A stretch of 64,000 bases of DNA from an uncultured Bacteroidales bacterium (GTDB lineage: Bacteria > Bacteroidota > Bacteroidia > Bacteroidales > FEN-979), in the NCBI GenBank assembly GCA_903903985.1, contig CAIVAT010000034.1, forward strand, positions 140,044 through 204,043, written 5' to 3'. This document shows, piece by piece, positions 43,957 to 52,725 of the stretch (position 1 is the first letter of the stretch; each line of letters opens with the position of its first letter). The position numbers were made by a program, and so were the translations under genes. Under the pieces are notes generated by a model that worked only from the letters and a program-made list of their open reading frames with translations, was not told the DNA's origin and did not search any database.

Positions 43957-44271
43957 ATGTCTGTCCTGAGATTCATCTTCCGTATCCTCATCAACAAATT
44001 CTTCCTGACTACAGTTGCATTTGTGGCGTGGATGTTATTTTTCGACAGCAACAATCTTTTAAGACGCAACCATTTGCAGGAAAAACTGGATGGGCTGAAC
44101 GTTGAGAAACAGTTTTATCTCCAGGAGATTAAAAAAGATTCAACCTTGACACAGCAGTTAATGACCGATAGTTCGCAACTCGAAAAGTTTGCCAGGGAGC
44201 ACTACCTGATGAAAAAGGAGCACGAGGACCTGTTCCTGGTCATAGACACTACTGCGGATCAACATCCATAA
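43957..44271 (+). CDS. DivIC/FtsB-like septum formation protein
   Basis: 104 residues: a short N-terminus, one membrane helix ('FFLTTVAFVAWMLFF') and a coiled coil ('NLLRRNHLQEKLDGLNVEKQ', 'LEKFAREHYLMKKEHEDL'). The final motif 'FAREHYLMKKEHEDLFLV' is the conserved end of the septum formation initiator family. It would join FtsL in the divisome. It overlaps the convergent priA gene by 23 bases. Confidence 0.85.
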   Translation: MSVLRFIFRILINKFFLTTVAFVAWMLFFDSNNLLRRNHLQEKLDGLNVEKQFYLQEIKKDSTLTQQLMTDSSQLEKFAREHYLMKKEHEDLFLVIDTTADQHP

Positions 44272-46747
44272 TCACTTTCACCGGCCTGAAGGCAGGCTCA
44301 GCCCTGAACTTTTCAATCGCTTCCACCAATTTTTCTTTCATTGCAGCAGATGATACGCCACGTTCAATCTTGAACATGATGTGTTTGATAAAATAATTCA
44401 TGATCCTTGAAACCATTGGAAATTCGGGTCCAAGGATCCGTTTCCCGAAAATCAGACGCAGTGATTTTGCCAGATCATCGGCCGCTTTGTTGAGCAGGTC
44501 AGCGTCTTTGTGCTTCAACTTCAGCAGTATCAGCCTTGTATATGGCGGATACCTGAACTTCTGCCGTTCGAGGAGTTGCTTCTTAAACATCGCCAGGTAG
44601 TCGTTTTTAACCACATCGATGATCATGGGATGGCCGGGATTGTATGTTTGGATAATCACCCTGCCCTGTTTGTATTTCCTCCCGGAACGGCCGCTGACCT
44701 GCGCCATGAGTTGAAAACTGCGTTCGGCAGCCCTGAAATCAGGATAGCTCAGCATGTTATCTGCATTCAGGATGCACACCAGGCTGACGTTGTCAAAATC
44801 GAGTCCCTTCGTCACCATCTGGGTGCCCACCAGGATATCAATTTTCCGCGCCTCAAAGTCGCCAATAATCTGCTGAAGCGAATGTTTGCTCCGGGTCGTA
44901 TCCAGGTCCATGCGGGCAATCCGGGCTTTGGGGAAGATCAGGCCCAGTTCTTCCTCCACCTTTTCAGTACCAAAACCTTTCATTTTAATATGAACGCCAT
45001 GACACTCAGGGCATTTTTCAGGTATCCGGGCAACATACCCACAATAATGACATCTTAACTGATTGATTTTCTTATGATAAACCAATGTCACATCACAATT
45101 TTCACAAGCGGGCATCCAATGGCACAGATCACATTCAAGGCGTAGGGAAAACCCCCGCCTGTTCTGGAAAAGGATGACCTGCTCCCCGTTGCCCAGCGCA
45201 GTTTCAATCTGTTCAAGGAGGATGGACGAAAAATGGCTTTTCATCATGCCTTGCCTCAACGATTCTTTGACGTTGACGATCTGTATCCGTGGCATTTCCA
45301 TATTTCCATAGCGTTCAAACAGTTCGATCAGGCCATATTTCCCCTGCATGGCGTTAAAATAACTTTCCACCGAAGGTGTCGCAGAACCCAACAAGGTTTT
45401 TGCACCATGAAGGCGGGCAAGGTAAATGGCCGCATCCCGCCCGTTGTAACGCGGGGCCGGTTCCGACTGCTTGAAAGAAGGGTCATGCTCTTCATCGACG
45501 ACCACGAGTCCCAGGTTCGAAAACGGCAAAAACAAAGAAGAGCGCGCCCCGAGAATGATGTCAAATTTTCTCCCGGTTGCGATGCTGTTGCTTTTATCGA
45601 GGACCGCATTCCAGATTTCAACCCGTTCATGCTCATTGAACCTGGAATGGTATACGCCGACCCTGTCTCCGAAATATTTTCGCAACCTGCTGATTATTTG
45701 TGTTGTCAATGCAATTTCCGGCAACATGAACAACACCTGTTTTCCCTGGTCTATGACCTCACGGATCAGTTTGATATAGAGTTCAGTCTTTCCGCTTGAG
45801 GTAACGCCATGCAACAAAACAACATCTTTCGTTTCGAACGACTTCCTGATTTCAGCAAGGGCATCCTGTTGTCCTCCAGCAAGTTCAATGAGTCCGGTAT
45901 CTGTCTCCGGGTTTTCACCTTCAAACCGGCTCACGAGTTTTTCATACGATCCAAACACGCCTTTTCCGATGAGGCCCTCCAACTGGGATGCATTCCCCTT
46001 CGATTGTTTCAGAAGCTCACTGCGTTTCACCTCCTTTAAAGTTCCAAAACCATAATTGGAAAGGCGGATATAGGTCATCACGATCTCCAGTTGCTTTTTG
46101 GCGCGCTTTTCAAGCTGATCGAACAACAACTTTACAGCTTGTTCATCGTCGGCGTAAGCAGGCATCAATTTTACAAATCCTTCGCGTTTGGGTTTATATG
46201 GATCATGAAGTTCTTCTTCGGGAACAATGAACCCTTTTTCGATGAGGGTTTTAATGATGGGGATGGTTTTTTGCTGTTCCAGAATTTTGGAAACCTCGGA
46301 TATGGAAATGCTCTTGCGGTGGTGGAGGGCTTCCATCAGCATCAGTTCCTTTTCATTCAGGCCTGAAATATTGTCCGGAAGCGCAGGGTTCAGGGCTATT
46401 TTCGATTCACTTGCCAGTTTGAATGCGGATGGCAGGGCGGCATTCATTACTTCTCCGGGGAGGCAGAGGTAATAACCTGCAAGCCAATCCCAGAAGGCAC
46501 GTTGCAAAGGCGCAACGATCGGGTTTTCATCCAGTACAGAAAGGATATACTTCGGAATGTGGTTACCGGGTGGGATTTCATGTACCCGGAGGACCAGTGC
46601 CGTATAAATTTTCTTTGATCCGAACTGCACAACCACCCGTATGCCCTCCCGGATCTGTTTATTCAGATCAAACGGCACCCGGTAGGTAAAGGTGCCGCTA
46701 ACCGGAAGTGGCAATAAAACATCAGCAAACAGGGTGATCCGTTCCAA
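44249..46747 (-). CDS. priA: Primosomal replication protein N' (PriA helicase)
   Basis: 832 residues if started at TTG 46747, which gives M-ERITLFADVLLPLPVSGTFTYRVP, matching the usual PriA N-terminus. An ATG at 46840 would add 31 residues that re-read pfkA in another frame, and I reject it. Helicase motifs: Walker A 'GVTSSGKTEL', DEEH box 'VVVDEEHDPSF', zinc site 'CDLCHWMPACENCDV ... CHYCGYVARIPEKCPEC', 'GTQMVTKGLDF' and 'QVSGRSGR'. PriA restarts stalled replication forks. Ends inside the DivIC gene on the opposite strand. Confidence 0.94.
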   Translation of the reverse strand: MERITLFADVLLPLPVSGTFTYRVPFDLNKQIREGIRVVVQFGSKKIYTALVLRVHEIPPGNHIPKYILSVLDENPIVAPLQRAFWDWLAGYYLCLPGEVMNAALPSAFKLASESKIALNPALPDNISGLNEKELMLMEALHHRKSISISEVSKILEQQKTIPIIKTLIEKGFIVPEEELHDPYKPKREGFVKLMPAYADDEQAVKLLFDQLEKRAKKQLEIVMTYIRLSNYGFGTLKEVKRSELLKQSKGNASQLEGLIGKGVFGSYEKLVSRFEGENPETDTGLIELAGGQQDALAEIRKSFETKDVVLLHGVTSSGKTELYIKLIREVIDQGKQVLFMLPEIALTTQIISRLRKYFGDRVGVYHSRFNEHERVEIWNAVLDKSNSIATGRKFDIILGARSSLFLPFSNLGLVVVDEEHDPSFKQSEPAPRYNGRDAAIYLARLHGAKTLLGSATPSVESYFNAMQGKYGLIELFERYGNMEMPRIQIVNVKESLRQGMMKSHFSSILLEQIETALGNGEQVILFQNRRGFSLRLECDLCHWMPACENCDVTLVYHKKINQLRCHYCGYVARIPEKCPECHGVHIKMKGFGTEKVEEELGLIFPKARIARMDLDTTRSKHSLQQIIGDFEARKIDILVGTQMVTKGLDFDNVSLVCILNADNMLSYPDFRAAERSFQLMAQVSGRSGRKYKQGRVIIQTYNPGHPMIIDVVKNDYLAMFKKQLLERQKFRYPPYTRLILLKLKHKDADLLNKAADDLAKSLRLIFGKRILGPEFPMVSRIMNYFIKHIMFKIERGVSSAAMKEKLVEAIEKFRAEPAFRPVKVIMDVDPQ

Positions 46748-46766
46748 CGAAATGGTCTTTAACGCT

Positions 46767-47747
46767 TTACAGGGCCAGGATGCGTGACATTTCCAGCAGG
46801 TCCCTGTTGATGTCCTTATTGTGTTTGATGGCTTTTTCAAAAGGGGTGTAAACCACCTCTTTATTTACGATGCCGGCCATTTCCCCGCGACGGCCTTCCA
46901 GCAATCCTCTCACGGCCAGAAATCCAAGGGTACTTGCCAGTACACGATCAAAGCAGCTGGGTGAACCGCCCCGCTGGATATGCCCGAGTATGGTAACGCG
47001 GGCATCCATTTCAGGAAGTTTTTCCTTTACTTTTTTTGCAACCTCATAGGCTCCTCCCATATCATCGCCCTCAGCCACGATGACAATTCCAGAGGTTTTG
47101 CTTCTGCGCCAGTCATGTTTCAGCAGGCGGGCCATGTTGTCAATATAGGTGGTCGTCTCCGGTACCAGGATAAACTCGGCGCCGCAGGCAATGCCGCTGC
47201 GAAGGGCAATAAAACCGGCATCCCTGCCCATCACCTCTATAAAAAAAAGCCGCTCGTGTGAATTTGCAGTATCGCGTATCTTGTCAGCTGCTTCAACGAC
47301 TGTGTTGACCGCAGTGTCGTATCCAATGGTTGCATCCGTTCCATAAAGATCATTGTCGATCGTACCGGGTAACCCGATGATGGGGAAATTGAACTCTGTG
47401 TCAAAAATGGCAGCCCCGGTAAAGGTGCCATTGCCTCCAATCGCAACCAGGGCATCGATGTTGTGTTCCCTGAGGTTGTTATATGCCTGGAGACGCCCGT
47501 TATATTCCATAAACCGCTTGCTGCGGGCAGTTTTCAGGATGGTACCGCCCCGCTGGATGATGTTTGAAACAGAGTTGCTATACATCTGTTCAATCTGGTT
47601 ATCAATCATTCCTTCATAGCCACGGTAGATGCCGAAAACATCCAGGCCGCTGTATATCGCTGTACGCACTACTGCCCTGATGGCCGCATTCATTCCCGGG
47701 GAATCGCCTCCGGAAGTCATTACTCCGATTCGGGTTATTTGAGTCAT
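46767..47747 (-). CDS. pfkA: 6-phosphofructokinase PfkA
   Basis: 326 residues. ATP-dependent kinase of fructose-6-phosphate. 'GVMTSGGDSPGMNAAIRAVV' binds ATP, 'GTIDNDLYGTDATIGYDTAVN' carries the catalytic Asp, 'EVMGRDAGFIAL' and 'ILGHIQRGGSPSCFDR' bind the sugar phosphate. The GGDSPGMN motif marks the ATP-dependent, allosteric type. Length is standard. It is about 20 bases upstream of priA. Confidence 0.96.
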   Translation of the reverse strand: MTQITRIGVMTSGGDSPGMNAAIRAVVRTAIYSGLDVFGIYRGYEGMIDNQIEQMYSNSVSNIIQRGGTILKTARSKRFMEYNGRLQAYNNLREHNIDALVAIGGNGTFTGAAIFDTEFNFPIIGLPGTIDNDLYGTDATIGYDTAVNTVVEAADKIRDTANSHERLFFIEVMGRDAGFIALRSGIACGAEFILVPETTTYIDNMARLLKHDWRRSKTSGIVIVAEGDDMGGAYEVAKKVKEKLPEMDARVTILGHIQRGGSPSCFDRVLASTLGFLAVRGLLEGRRGEMAGIVNKEVVYTPFEKAIKHNKDINRDLLEMSRILAL

Positions 47748-47832
47748 GTTTGGTTGGTTGTTTTGTTTTTATGTGGACGAGCGGACCTGTGGAAAATTTT
47801 CACTGCCTCGCTATTTCGCTATCTATTATCGG

Positions 47833-47840
47833 CAAAAATA
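47833..47840 (-). promoter_or_regulatory. Possible -7 element of pfkA promoter
   Basis: On the minus strand TATTTTTG fits TAnnTTTG, 86 bases before the pfkA ATG; no clear -33 element. Confidence 0.35.
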
Positions 47841-48001
47841 CAAAATTTGCGCACCATGTATCTTGTCATGAAGGTGGTAAATGTAAAATAAAGTGCCGGT
47901 CATTGATTTCTAATTGCTGGAATAATTAGTAATTTTACAAAAAAATCCTGAGGCTGTTCACAATGCGCTCATTCTTTCAATCAACCACTAAAACCATAAC
48001 C

Positions 48002-48502
48002 ATGAAAACAAGAACTTTTTTACTTTGTTTCATTATGTCAGCATTTCTCATCCAGGCCCAAACGCTGAAAGTTCCAACCACCAAAGATGTCAAAAAAGCG
48101 GAACAAAGTACGAAAACCGAAGTTGCCAAAACCACCGATCAGGCCAGTATCGGAAGCTTGATCGGCCAGCTCACGGGCAATATCTCTGACAATTCGTTTA
48201 CCGATTCCTTCAAAAAGAATAAAAGTGACTTTGTTGCAAAGACGAATACCATCAAAGATGCGGCAGGAGCATCAACGGCACTGCAGTCTTTGCAGGGCGG
48301 ATTGCTTCCTACTGCCATGGATGCCGGCTGGGGCAGCGTGAAAGGCAAATGGTTAAAAGATGCAAAGACCGCCAATACGGTAAAGAGCGTTGCCGGTTTG
48401 ACCGGAACCCTGGAAAAAAACCTCAATCCTTCTGTTTTTAAAGGTTCCTGGGGACAGGCACGGCCGGCATGGCAGGCGGCACTTGGGGCGCTGGCAAAAT
48501 AG
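48002..48502 (+). CDS. Small secreted protein of unknown function
   Basis: Starting at 48002 gives a signal peptide MKTRTFLLCFIMSAFLIQAQ, so I prefer that to the in-frame ATG at 47963. About 166 residues, rich in Lys, Thr and Ala. It has a loose internal repetition: 'DAGWGSVKGKWLKDAK' resembles 'KGSWGQARPAWQAAL', and an earlier 'NSFTDSFKKNKSDFVAK' has similar spacing of aromatic residues. I do not recognise a family. It may be a small helical, possibly lipid- or surface-associated exported protein. It ends next to a hairpin terminator. Confidence 0.65.
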   Translation: MKTRTFLLCFIMSAFLIQAQTLKVPTTKDVKKAEQSTKTEVAKTTDQASIGSLIGQLTGNISDNSFTDSFKKNKSDFVAKTNTIKDAAGASTALQSLQGGLLPTAMDAGWGSVKGKWLKDAKTANTVKSVAGLTGTLEKNLNPSVFKGSWGQARPAWQAALGALAK

Positions 48503-48508
48503 GTGACA

Positions 48509-48544
48509 CGTAACGCGTCACGCGTTACGCGTTACGTTTTTTTT
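48509..48544 (+). terminator. Palindromic heptamer array plus T-run, intrinsic terminator
   Basis: cgtaacg-cgtcacg-cgttacg-cgttacg (48509-48536) is followed by eight Ts. The first and later words are inverse complements, so it folds to a stem before the T-run: a good rho-independent terminator for the gene to the left. It also encodes the last residues and stop of the opposite methyltransferase. Confidence 0.7.
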
Positions 48545-49690
48545 CCCGGCAAACAGATCGAACTTAATAAACCTGCATTCCAGCGGGCCGTTAAATACCG
48601 GGATCCTCCGGGAGGGGCGAAGGCCAATAAATTTGATCGATTCGATGTCGGAGGAGATGAACCAGGCCGTGTATCCTGCATATTTACGTTTCAGCGTATC
48701 TCCGATCATTTTATAAAACACCAGCGAATCGTCAATCTGCAACCGTTCATCATAGGGAGGGTTTGAAATGATGAAGCCTTTTTCAAATGGAGGGATGGAG
48801 TCCTCGAATGATTTAACCTCCAGCGTAATATCATCGTACAGTGCGGTGAACCGCAAGTTTTCGCGGGCCGATTCGATGGCCCGGTCGGCACGGTCGGAGC
48901 CGTGCATTTTCAATGGCACTTCCGAAATGAGGGCATTGCATCCTTCCTTTACTTTTACCCACAGGGTTACATCAAAATCCCTCCATTTCATAAAGCCCCA
49001 CTCCTCGCGGAAGTAACCTGCAGGCATGTTTTTCGCCAGCATGGCTGCTTCGATCAGCAAAGTACCTGAACCGCACATCGGGTCAAACAACGGGGTGGTC
49101 GTATCCCATTCAGAGAGTTTCACCAATCCTGCAGCCAGCACTTCATTGATCGGAGCGGGACCGGTACTTTTCCGATATCCGCGCCGGTGCAACGATTGAC
49201 CGGATGAATCAAGTGCCACCGTGCAGGAATCCTTGAAAAGGTGCACATTGATCTTGAGGTCGGGATTCTCCAGGTCGACCGAGGGCCGTTTACCCAACTT
49301 ATCCCTGAGCCGGTCCACAATGGCATCCTTCGATTTCTGGGCGACAAACTGCGAATTTGTAAAAACGGTATAGGATATTACTGCATCGATGGCCAGGGAG
49401 TGTTCCGCATCAAGGTAATCTTCCCAGGGGAATTCATAAATTTTTTCATAGAGGTCCTTTTGTTCCAGGATTTCAAAGTGAAAAAGTGGTTTCAGAATTC
49501 TCAATGCGGTCCGGCATGCATAGTTGACCTTATACATCATTTCCTGATTGCCCGAGAATGAAACGGCACGGTTCAACTTCATCACCCCGGTTGCGCCCAG
49601 GGTTTCCAATTCTTTAAACAGTGCATCTTCCAAGCCCGAAATGGTCTTGGCAATCAATGGGAATGTTGCTGTGTTTATTACATCTGGCAT
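48518..49690 (-). CDS. THUMP-domain 23S rRNA (guanine) methyltransferase, RlmL/YpsC-like
   Basis: 390 residues. N-terminal THUMP region ('GLEDALFKELETLGATGV', 'ACRTALRILKPLF') and C-terminal methyltransferase with SAM site 'LFDPMCGSGTLLIEAAMLAK' and catalytic 'IISNPPYDERL' (NPPY, base methylation of N2-guanine type). 'SLHRRGYRKSTGPAPINEVLA' is a family block. It probably modifies 23S rRNA. The last codons (VTRNA) and the TGA come from the heptamer array at 48509. Confidence 0.9.
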   Translation of the reverse strand: MPDVINTATFPLIAKTISGLEDALFKELETLGATGVMKLNRAVSFSGNQEMMYKVNYACRTALRILKPLFHFEILEQKDLYEKIYEFPWEDYLDAEHSLAIDAVISYTVFTNSQFVAQKSKDAIVDRLRDKLGKRPSVDLENPDLKINVHLFKDSCTVALDSSGQSLHRRGYRKSTGPAPINEVLAAGLVKLSEWDTTTPLFDPMCGSGTLLIEAAMLAKNMPAGYFREEWGFMKWRDFDVTLWVKVKEGCNALISEVPLKMHGSDRADRAIESARENLRFTALYDDITLEVKSFEDSIPPFEKGFIISNPPYDERLQIDDSLVFYKMIGDTLKRKYAGYTAWFISSDIESIKFIGLRPSRRIPVFNGPLECRFIKFDLFAGKKNVTRNA

Positions 49691-49712
49691 ATTGAATGAT
49701 ATTTAATTTTGG

Positions 49713-49817
49713 GTCCCACCCCGGATTTCTCCCTGACCTCAACCTCAATGCCTCCCCAAAAAGGGAAAGACCGGCTCCTCTTCCCTGTTTGGGGAAGTGG
49801 ACTGGGGGGATGGGGTA
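49713..49817. repeat. Interspersed palindromic element (copy 7, long form)
   Basis: ccggatttctccctgacctc leads into cctccccaaaaagggaaag and cctcttccctgtttggggaag, ending ggggggatggggt. Two palindromes like the copy at 21333. It lies upstream of the DUF5686 gene. Confidence 0.6.
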
Positions 49818-49849
49818 TTTTTCGGAAAGTTACGATTATTTTAATTTGC

Positions 49850-49857
49850 TATCTTTG
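49850..49857 (+). promoter_or_regulatory. Possible -7 element of the DUF5686 gene
   Basis: TATCTTTG fits TAnnTTTG and stands 19 bases before the ATG. No clear -33 TTG at 19-21 bases upstream. Confidence 0.35.
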
Positions 49858-49876
49858 AAAAAAAAATCATCGTTCC

Positions 49877-52393
49877 ATGATCCGCCGCCTCCTGCCCTTC
49901 CTGCTGATATTCTTCCTGAACAATGTCAATTGCAATTCCCAGGATACCTTCTTTATCAGTGGCCGGGTAATTGATTCCAGGACCAGGGAATCGCTCGCTT
50001 TTGTCAATATTGTCATCAACAACAGCAGCACAGGGGGAACCACAGATATCGACGGCAAATTCAAATTGCGGTCGGCAAAACCGATCCTGTCCATGAGGCT
50101 GACCTATGTCGGGTATGAGCCATTGACCATCAATCCGGGCGGCAAAACCAGGGACCTCATTGTCCAGATGGTCCAGAAGGATATCGATCTCCGGGAAGTT
50201 GAAATTTTGCCCGGGATCAATCCTGCACACCGCCTGATCCGGAATGTCATCGAAAACCGCGACATCAACGACCCGGAAAAGGTCAAAACTTTTTCATACA
50301 CGGCTTATGATAAAACCGTTTTTACGGTTGATATGGATACCACGCTTAAAAATGACTTTTCAGCGCTGGTGGACACTTCGATCATGGGAAACAACACGGG
50401 CGTCGGGATCACCTTCACCATGAAGCCCGACTCGGTGAAGACGGATTCATCCATGAAAGACTCCAGTTCCCGTTTCATTGAAAAACTGATCAGTGAACAA
50501 TATCTTTTCCTGATGGAAAATGTGACCAAGCGGAAGTTCATGGCGCCCGATAAAAACTTCAACAAAGTGATTGCCACCAAGATGTCGGGATTCAAAGATC
50601 CGATCCTGGTATTCCTCGCCACGCAGATACAGTCTTTTTCCTTCTACAAACCGTTCATCTCGATCATGATGAAAGATTACATCAACCCCATCGGAAGCGG
50701 CAGTTTCAGTAAATATTTTTTTAAAATTGAAGATACGACCTATGCCGGAAAGGATACTGTTTTTATCCTGTCATTCAGGCCAAAAAAAGGGACCAATTTC
50801 GATGGGATGAAAGGGATCATTTCAATCAATACGCACAACTGGGCGATTCAGAATGTAACGGCAGAACCTTTCCCGAACAACGGCGGCTTTATGATCAGGA
50901 TCCACCAGTTATATGAACTGATCGACGGGGTGCAGTGGTTCCCGGTACAACTGAATACCGATGTGGCATTCAATAACATGCGCATTGGAAAATACAAAGC
51001 GGTGGGCAGCGGAAGGAGTTACATCCGCGACATTGTGCTCAACCCTGAACTCGTGCGGCGGGAATTCAACCATCTGGATGTTGAAGTTGATAAAGATGCC
51101 ACCTCCCGCAACGAACCCTTCTGGAACCAGTACCGGGTTGACAGCCTGAGCCGGAAAGACCGTCAGACTTACAAGGTGCTCGACAGTGTCGGAAAAGCCA
51201 ATAATTTCGACAAAATGGCCAGAACGCTCCAGACCCTCCTGACCGGCCGTATCCCCTGGGGACCAATCGACATCGACATCAACAGGTTCCTCAATTACAA
51301 TACCTACGAAGGGCTTGTAATTGGCGCAGGCATCCATACCAACGACCGTTTGTCGGATTGGTTCAAGATTGGCGGATTTTATCAATATGCCTTTGCCGTA
51401 TCCACTTCAAAGTACGGTGGTGATGTCAGCTTCCTTATTAACCGGCGCCATGATGTCACACTGGCTGCATCTGGATTTTACGATTTAACAGAGTCGGGCG
51501 GCGTGAGTTTCCCGACAGACAATGAGTCGATCCTTTCCGGCAATTTCCGGCAACTGATGCTGAAAAAACTCGACCGTACGCAGAGTTTCAACTTCTCCGT
51601 GGGATTCAGGGCGTTAAAGTATGTTTTATTCAATGCGGGCATTTCCAATGATTTCAAGAAATCAACAACGTATGACCTTTCAAGCACTGAAGGAGGTGCG
51701 ACCGTATTCCAGGACCAGTACCGGTTTACAACCATTACGGCAGGTTTCAAGTGGGCTTATGGCGAAAAATTCATCCAGACGGTCAATAATAAAATTTCAC
51801 TTGGCACGAAATTCCCGGTGGTTTGGTTCGAATATACCAGGGGAATCAAAGATTTCCTGGGCGGCGAATTTGATTACGACCGTTTCGACATAAAGGTGCG
51901 TAAAACATTCAACATCAAGTATCTCGGTAAGCTTACCCTGCAAATCAACGGGGGGTATGTTGACCAACCTATCCCGGCATGCAACCTGTACTATGCGCCT
52001 TCCAGTTACCGGATGATCACGTTGTATGCCCCCAACAGCTTCGGCACCATGCGCAGCAACGAATTTCTATCAAACAAATATGCCTCTCTATACCTGTATC
52101 ACGACTTTGGATACCTGCTCTTCAAGGGAAAAAAGTGGTTTCACCCCGAATTTGCCCTTTCGCAGAATATCGGATTCGGATGGCTCGACCATCCGGAAAG
52201 ATATAAAGAGATTTCCATTGACCCGAAGGAAATGGACCTCGGCTATTACGAATCGGGTTTATTGATCAACAACCTCATCAACCTTAAAATTTATACCATC
52301 GGCATCGGCGCTTTTTACCGCTGGGGGCCCTATTCGTTTGACTATGTGGGAGATAATTTTGCCTGCAAGGTTTCGATGATTTTCCCATTTTAA
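49877..52393 (+). CDS. DUF5686 outer-membrane protein with carboxypeptidase-like N-terminal domain
   Basis: 838 residues. Signal peptide, then a carboxypeptidase regulatory-like (CarboxypepD_reg) domain: 'ISGRVIDSRTRESLAFVNIV ... GGTTDIDGKFKL ... LTYVGYEPL'. The rest is the DUF5686 region, ending in many amphipathic strands ('YRFTTITAGFKWAYGEKFI', 'FACKVSMIFPF') with terminal Phe, typical of outer-membrane barrels. Function of DUF5686 is unknown; the N-terminal domain resembles that of TonB-dependent receptors but I see no plug. Separate from its neighbours. Confidence 0.87.
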   Translation: MIRRLLPFLLIFFLNNVNCNSQDTFFISGRVIDSRTRESLAFVNIVINNSSTGGTTDIDGKFKLRSAKPILSMRLTYVGYEPLTINPGGKTRDLIVQMVQKDIDLREVEILPGINPAHRLIRNVIENRDINDPEKVKTFSYTAYDKTVFTVDMDTTLKNDFSALVDTSIMGNNTGVGITFTMKPDSVKTDSSMKDSSSRFIEKLISEQYLFLMENVTKRKFMAPDKNFNKVIATKMSGFKDPILVFLATQIQSFSFYKPFISIMMKDYINPIGSGSFSKYFFKIEDTTYAGKDTVFILSFRPKKGTNFDGMKGIISINTHNWAIQNVTAEPFPNNGGFMIRIHQLYELIDGVQWFPVQLNTDVAFNNMRIGKYKAVGSGRSYIRDIVLNPELVRREFNHLDVEVDKDATSRNEPFWNQYRVDSLSRKDRQTYKVLDSVGKANNFDKMARTLQTLLTGRIPWGPIDIDINRFLNYNTYEGLVIGAGIHTNDRLSDWFKIGGFYQYAFAVSTSKYGGDVSFLINRRHDVTLAASGFYDLTESGGVSFPTDNESILSGNFRQLMLKKLDRTQSFNFSVGFRALKYVLFNAGISNDFKKSTTYDLSSTEGGATVFQDQYRFTTITAGFKWAYGEKFIQTVNNKISLGTKFPVVWFEYTRGIKDFLGGEFDYDRFDIKVRKTFNIKYLGKLTLQINGGYVDQPIPACNLYYAPSSYRMITLYAPNSFGTMRSNEFLSNKYASLYLYHDFGYLLFKGKKWFHPEFALSQNIGFGWLDHPERYKEISIDPKEMDLGYYESGLLINNLINLKIYTIGIGAFYRWGPYSFDYVGDNFACKVSMIFPF

Positions 52394-52397
52394 AAAA

Positions 52398-52485
52398 GTA
52401 ACAGGGTAATAGGGTAACAGGGTGACAGGGTAACAGGGTGACAGGGTGACAGGGTAACAGGGTGACAGGGTAATAGAGTAACTGA
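52398..52485. repeat. Octamer array, 11 units, left arm
   Basis: gtaacagg, gtaatagg, gtaacagg, gtgacagg and so on, ending gtaataga-gtaactga: eleven 8-bp units beginning 4 bases after the DUF5686 stop codon. Confidence 0.85.
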
Positions 52486-52516
52486 GTTTCATGTTAACAC
52501 ATACTCCCTTTTCATT

Positions 52517-52604
52517 TTGTTACCTTGTTACTTTGTTACCTTGTTACCTTGTTACTTTGTTACCTTGTTACCTTGTTACTTTGTTACCTTGTTACCTTGT
52601 TACC
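52517..52604. repeat. Octamer array, 11 units, right arm (inverted)
   Basis: Eleven units of ttgttacc or ttgttact. The reverse complement, ggtaacaa, matches the left array unit ggtaacag at 7 of 8 bases, so the two arrays can fold back on each other as an ~88-bp imperfect stem with a 31-base loop. Confidence 0.85.
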
Positions 52605-52667
52605 TTTTCAGCCAATTCTCATTCATCACTCCTCAATTTAGACCGTTTCGAAATTACATCCCGTTCA

Positions 52668-52696
52668 TTGAAGATTTGATTATTTATTTACATTTG
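52668..52696 (+). promoter_or_regulatory. Promoter of the respiratory operon
   Basis: TTG (52668-52670) with an 18-base spacer to TACATTTG (52689-52696), close to the Bacteroidota consensus, 30 bases before the first ATG of the operon. Confidence 0.5.
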
Positions 52697-52725
52697 TGCA
52701 TATAAATTCCGTCAAGAGGTAAGTT

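Larger units (their letters stand above)
52394..52725. other. 332-base non-coding region with inverted octamer arrays
   Basis: Between the DUF5686 gene and the respiratory operon. It contains two arrays of 8-bp units and the operon promoter; no gene is seen. Short frames across it are translations of the repeats. Confidence 0.7.

Noticed and set aside
46748..46840. ATG start of priA at 46840
   Set aside because: The extra residues re-read pfkA in another frame and do not resemble PriA.
17342..49817. Insertion sequence ends
   Set aside because: The palindromic elements have no transposase between or beside them.
49691..49876. Small gene in the gap before the DUF5686 gene
   Set aside because: The open stretch is a palindromic repeat element with no start or domain.
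52398..52604. CRISPR array
   Set aside because: The units are 8 bp with no spacers, and no cas gene is near.
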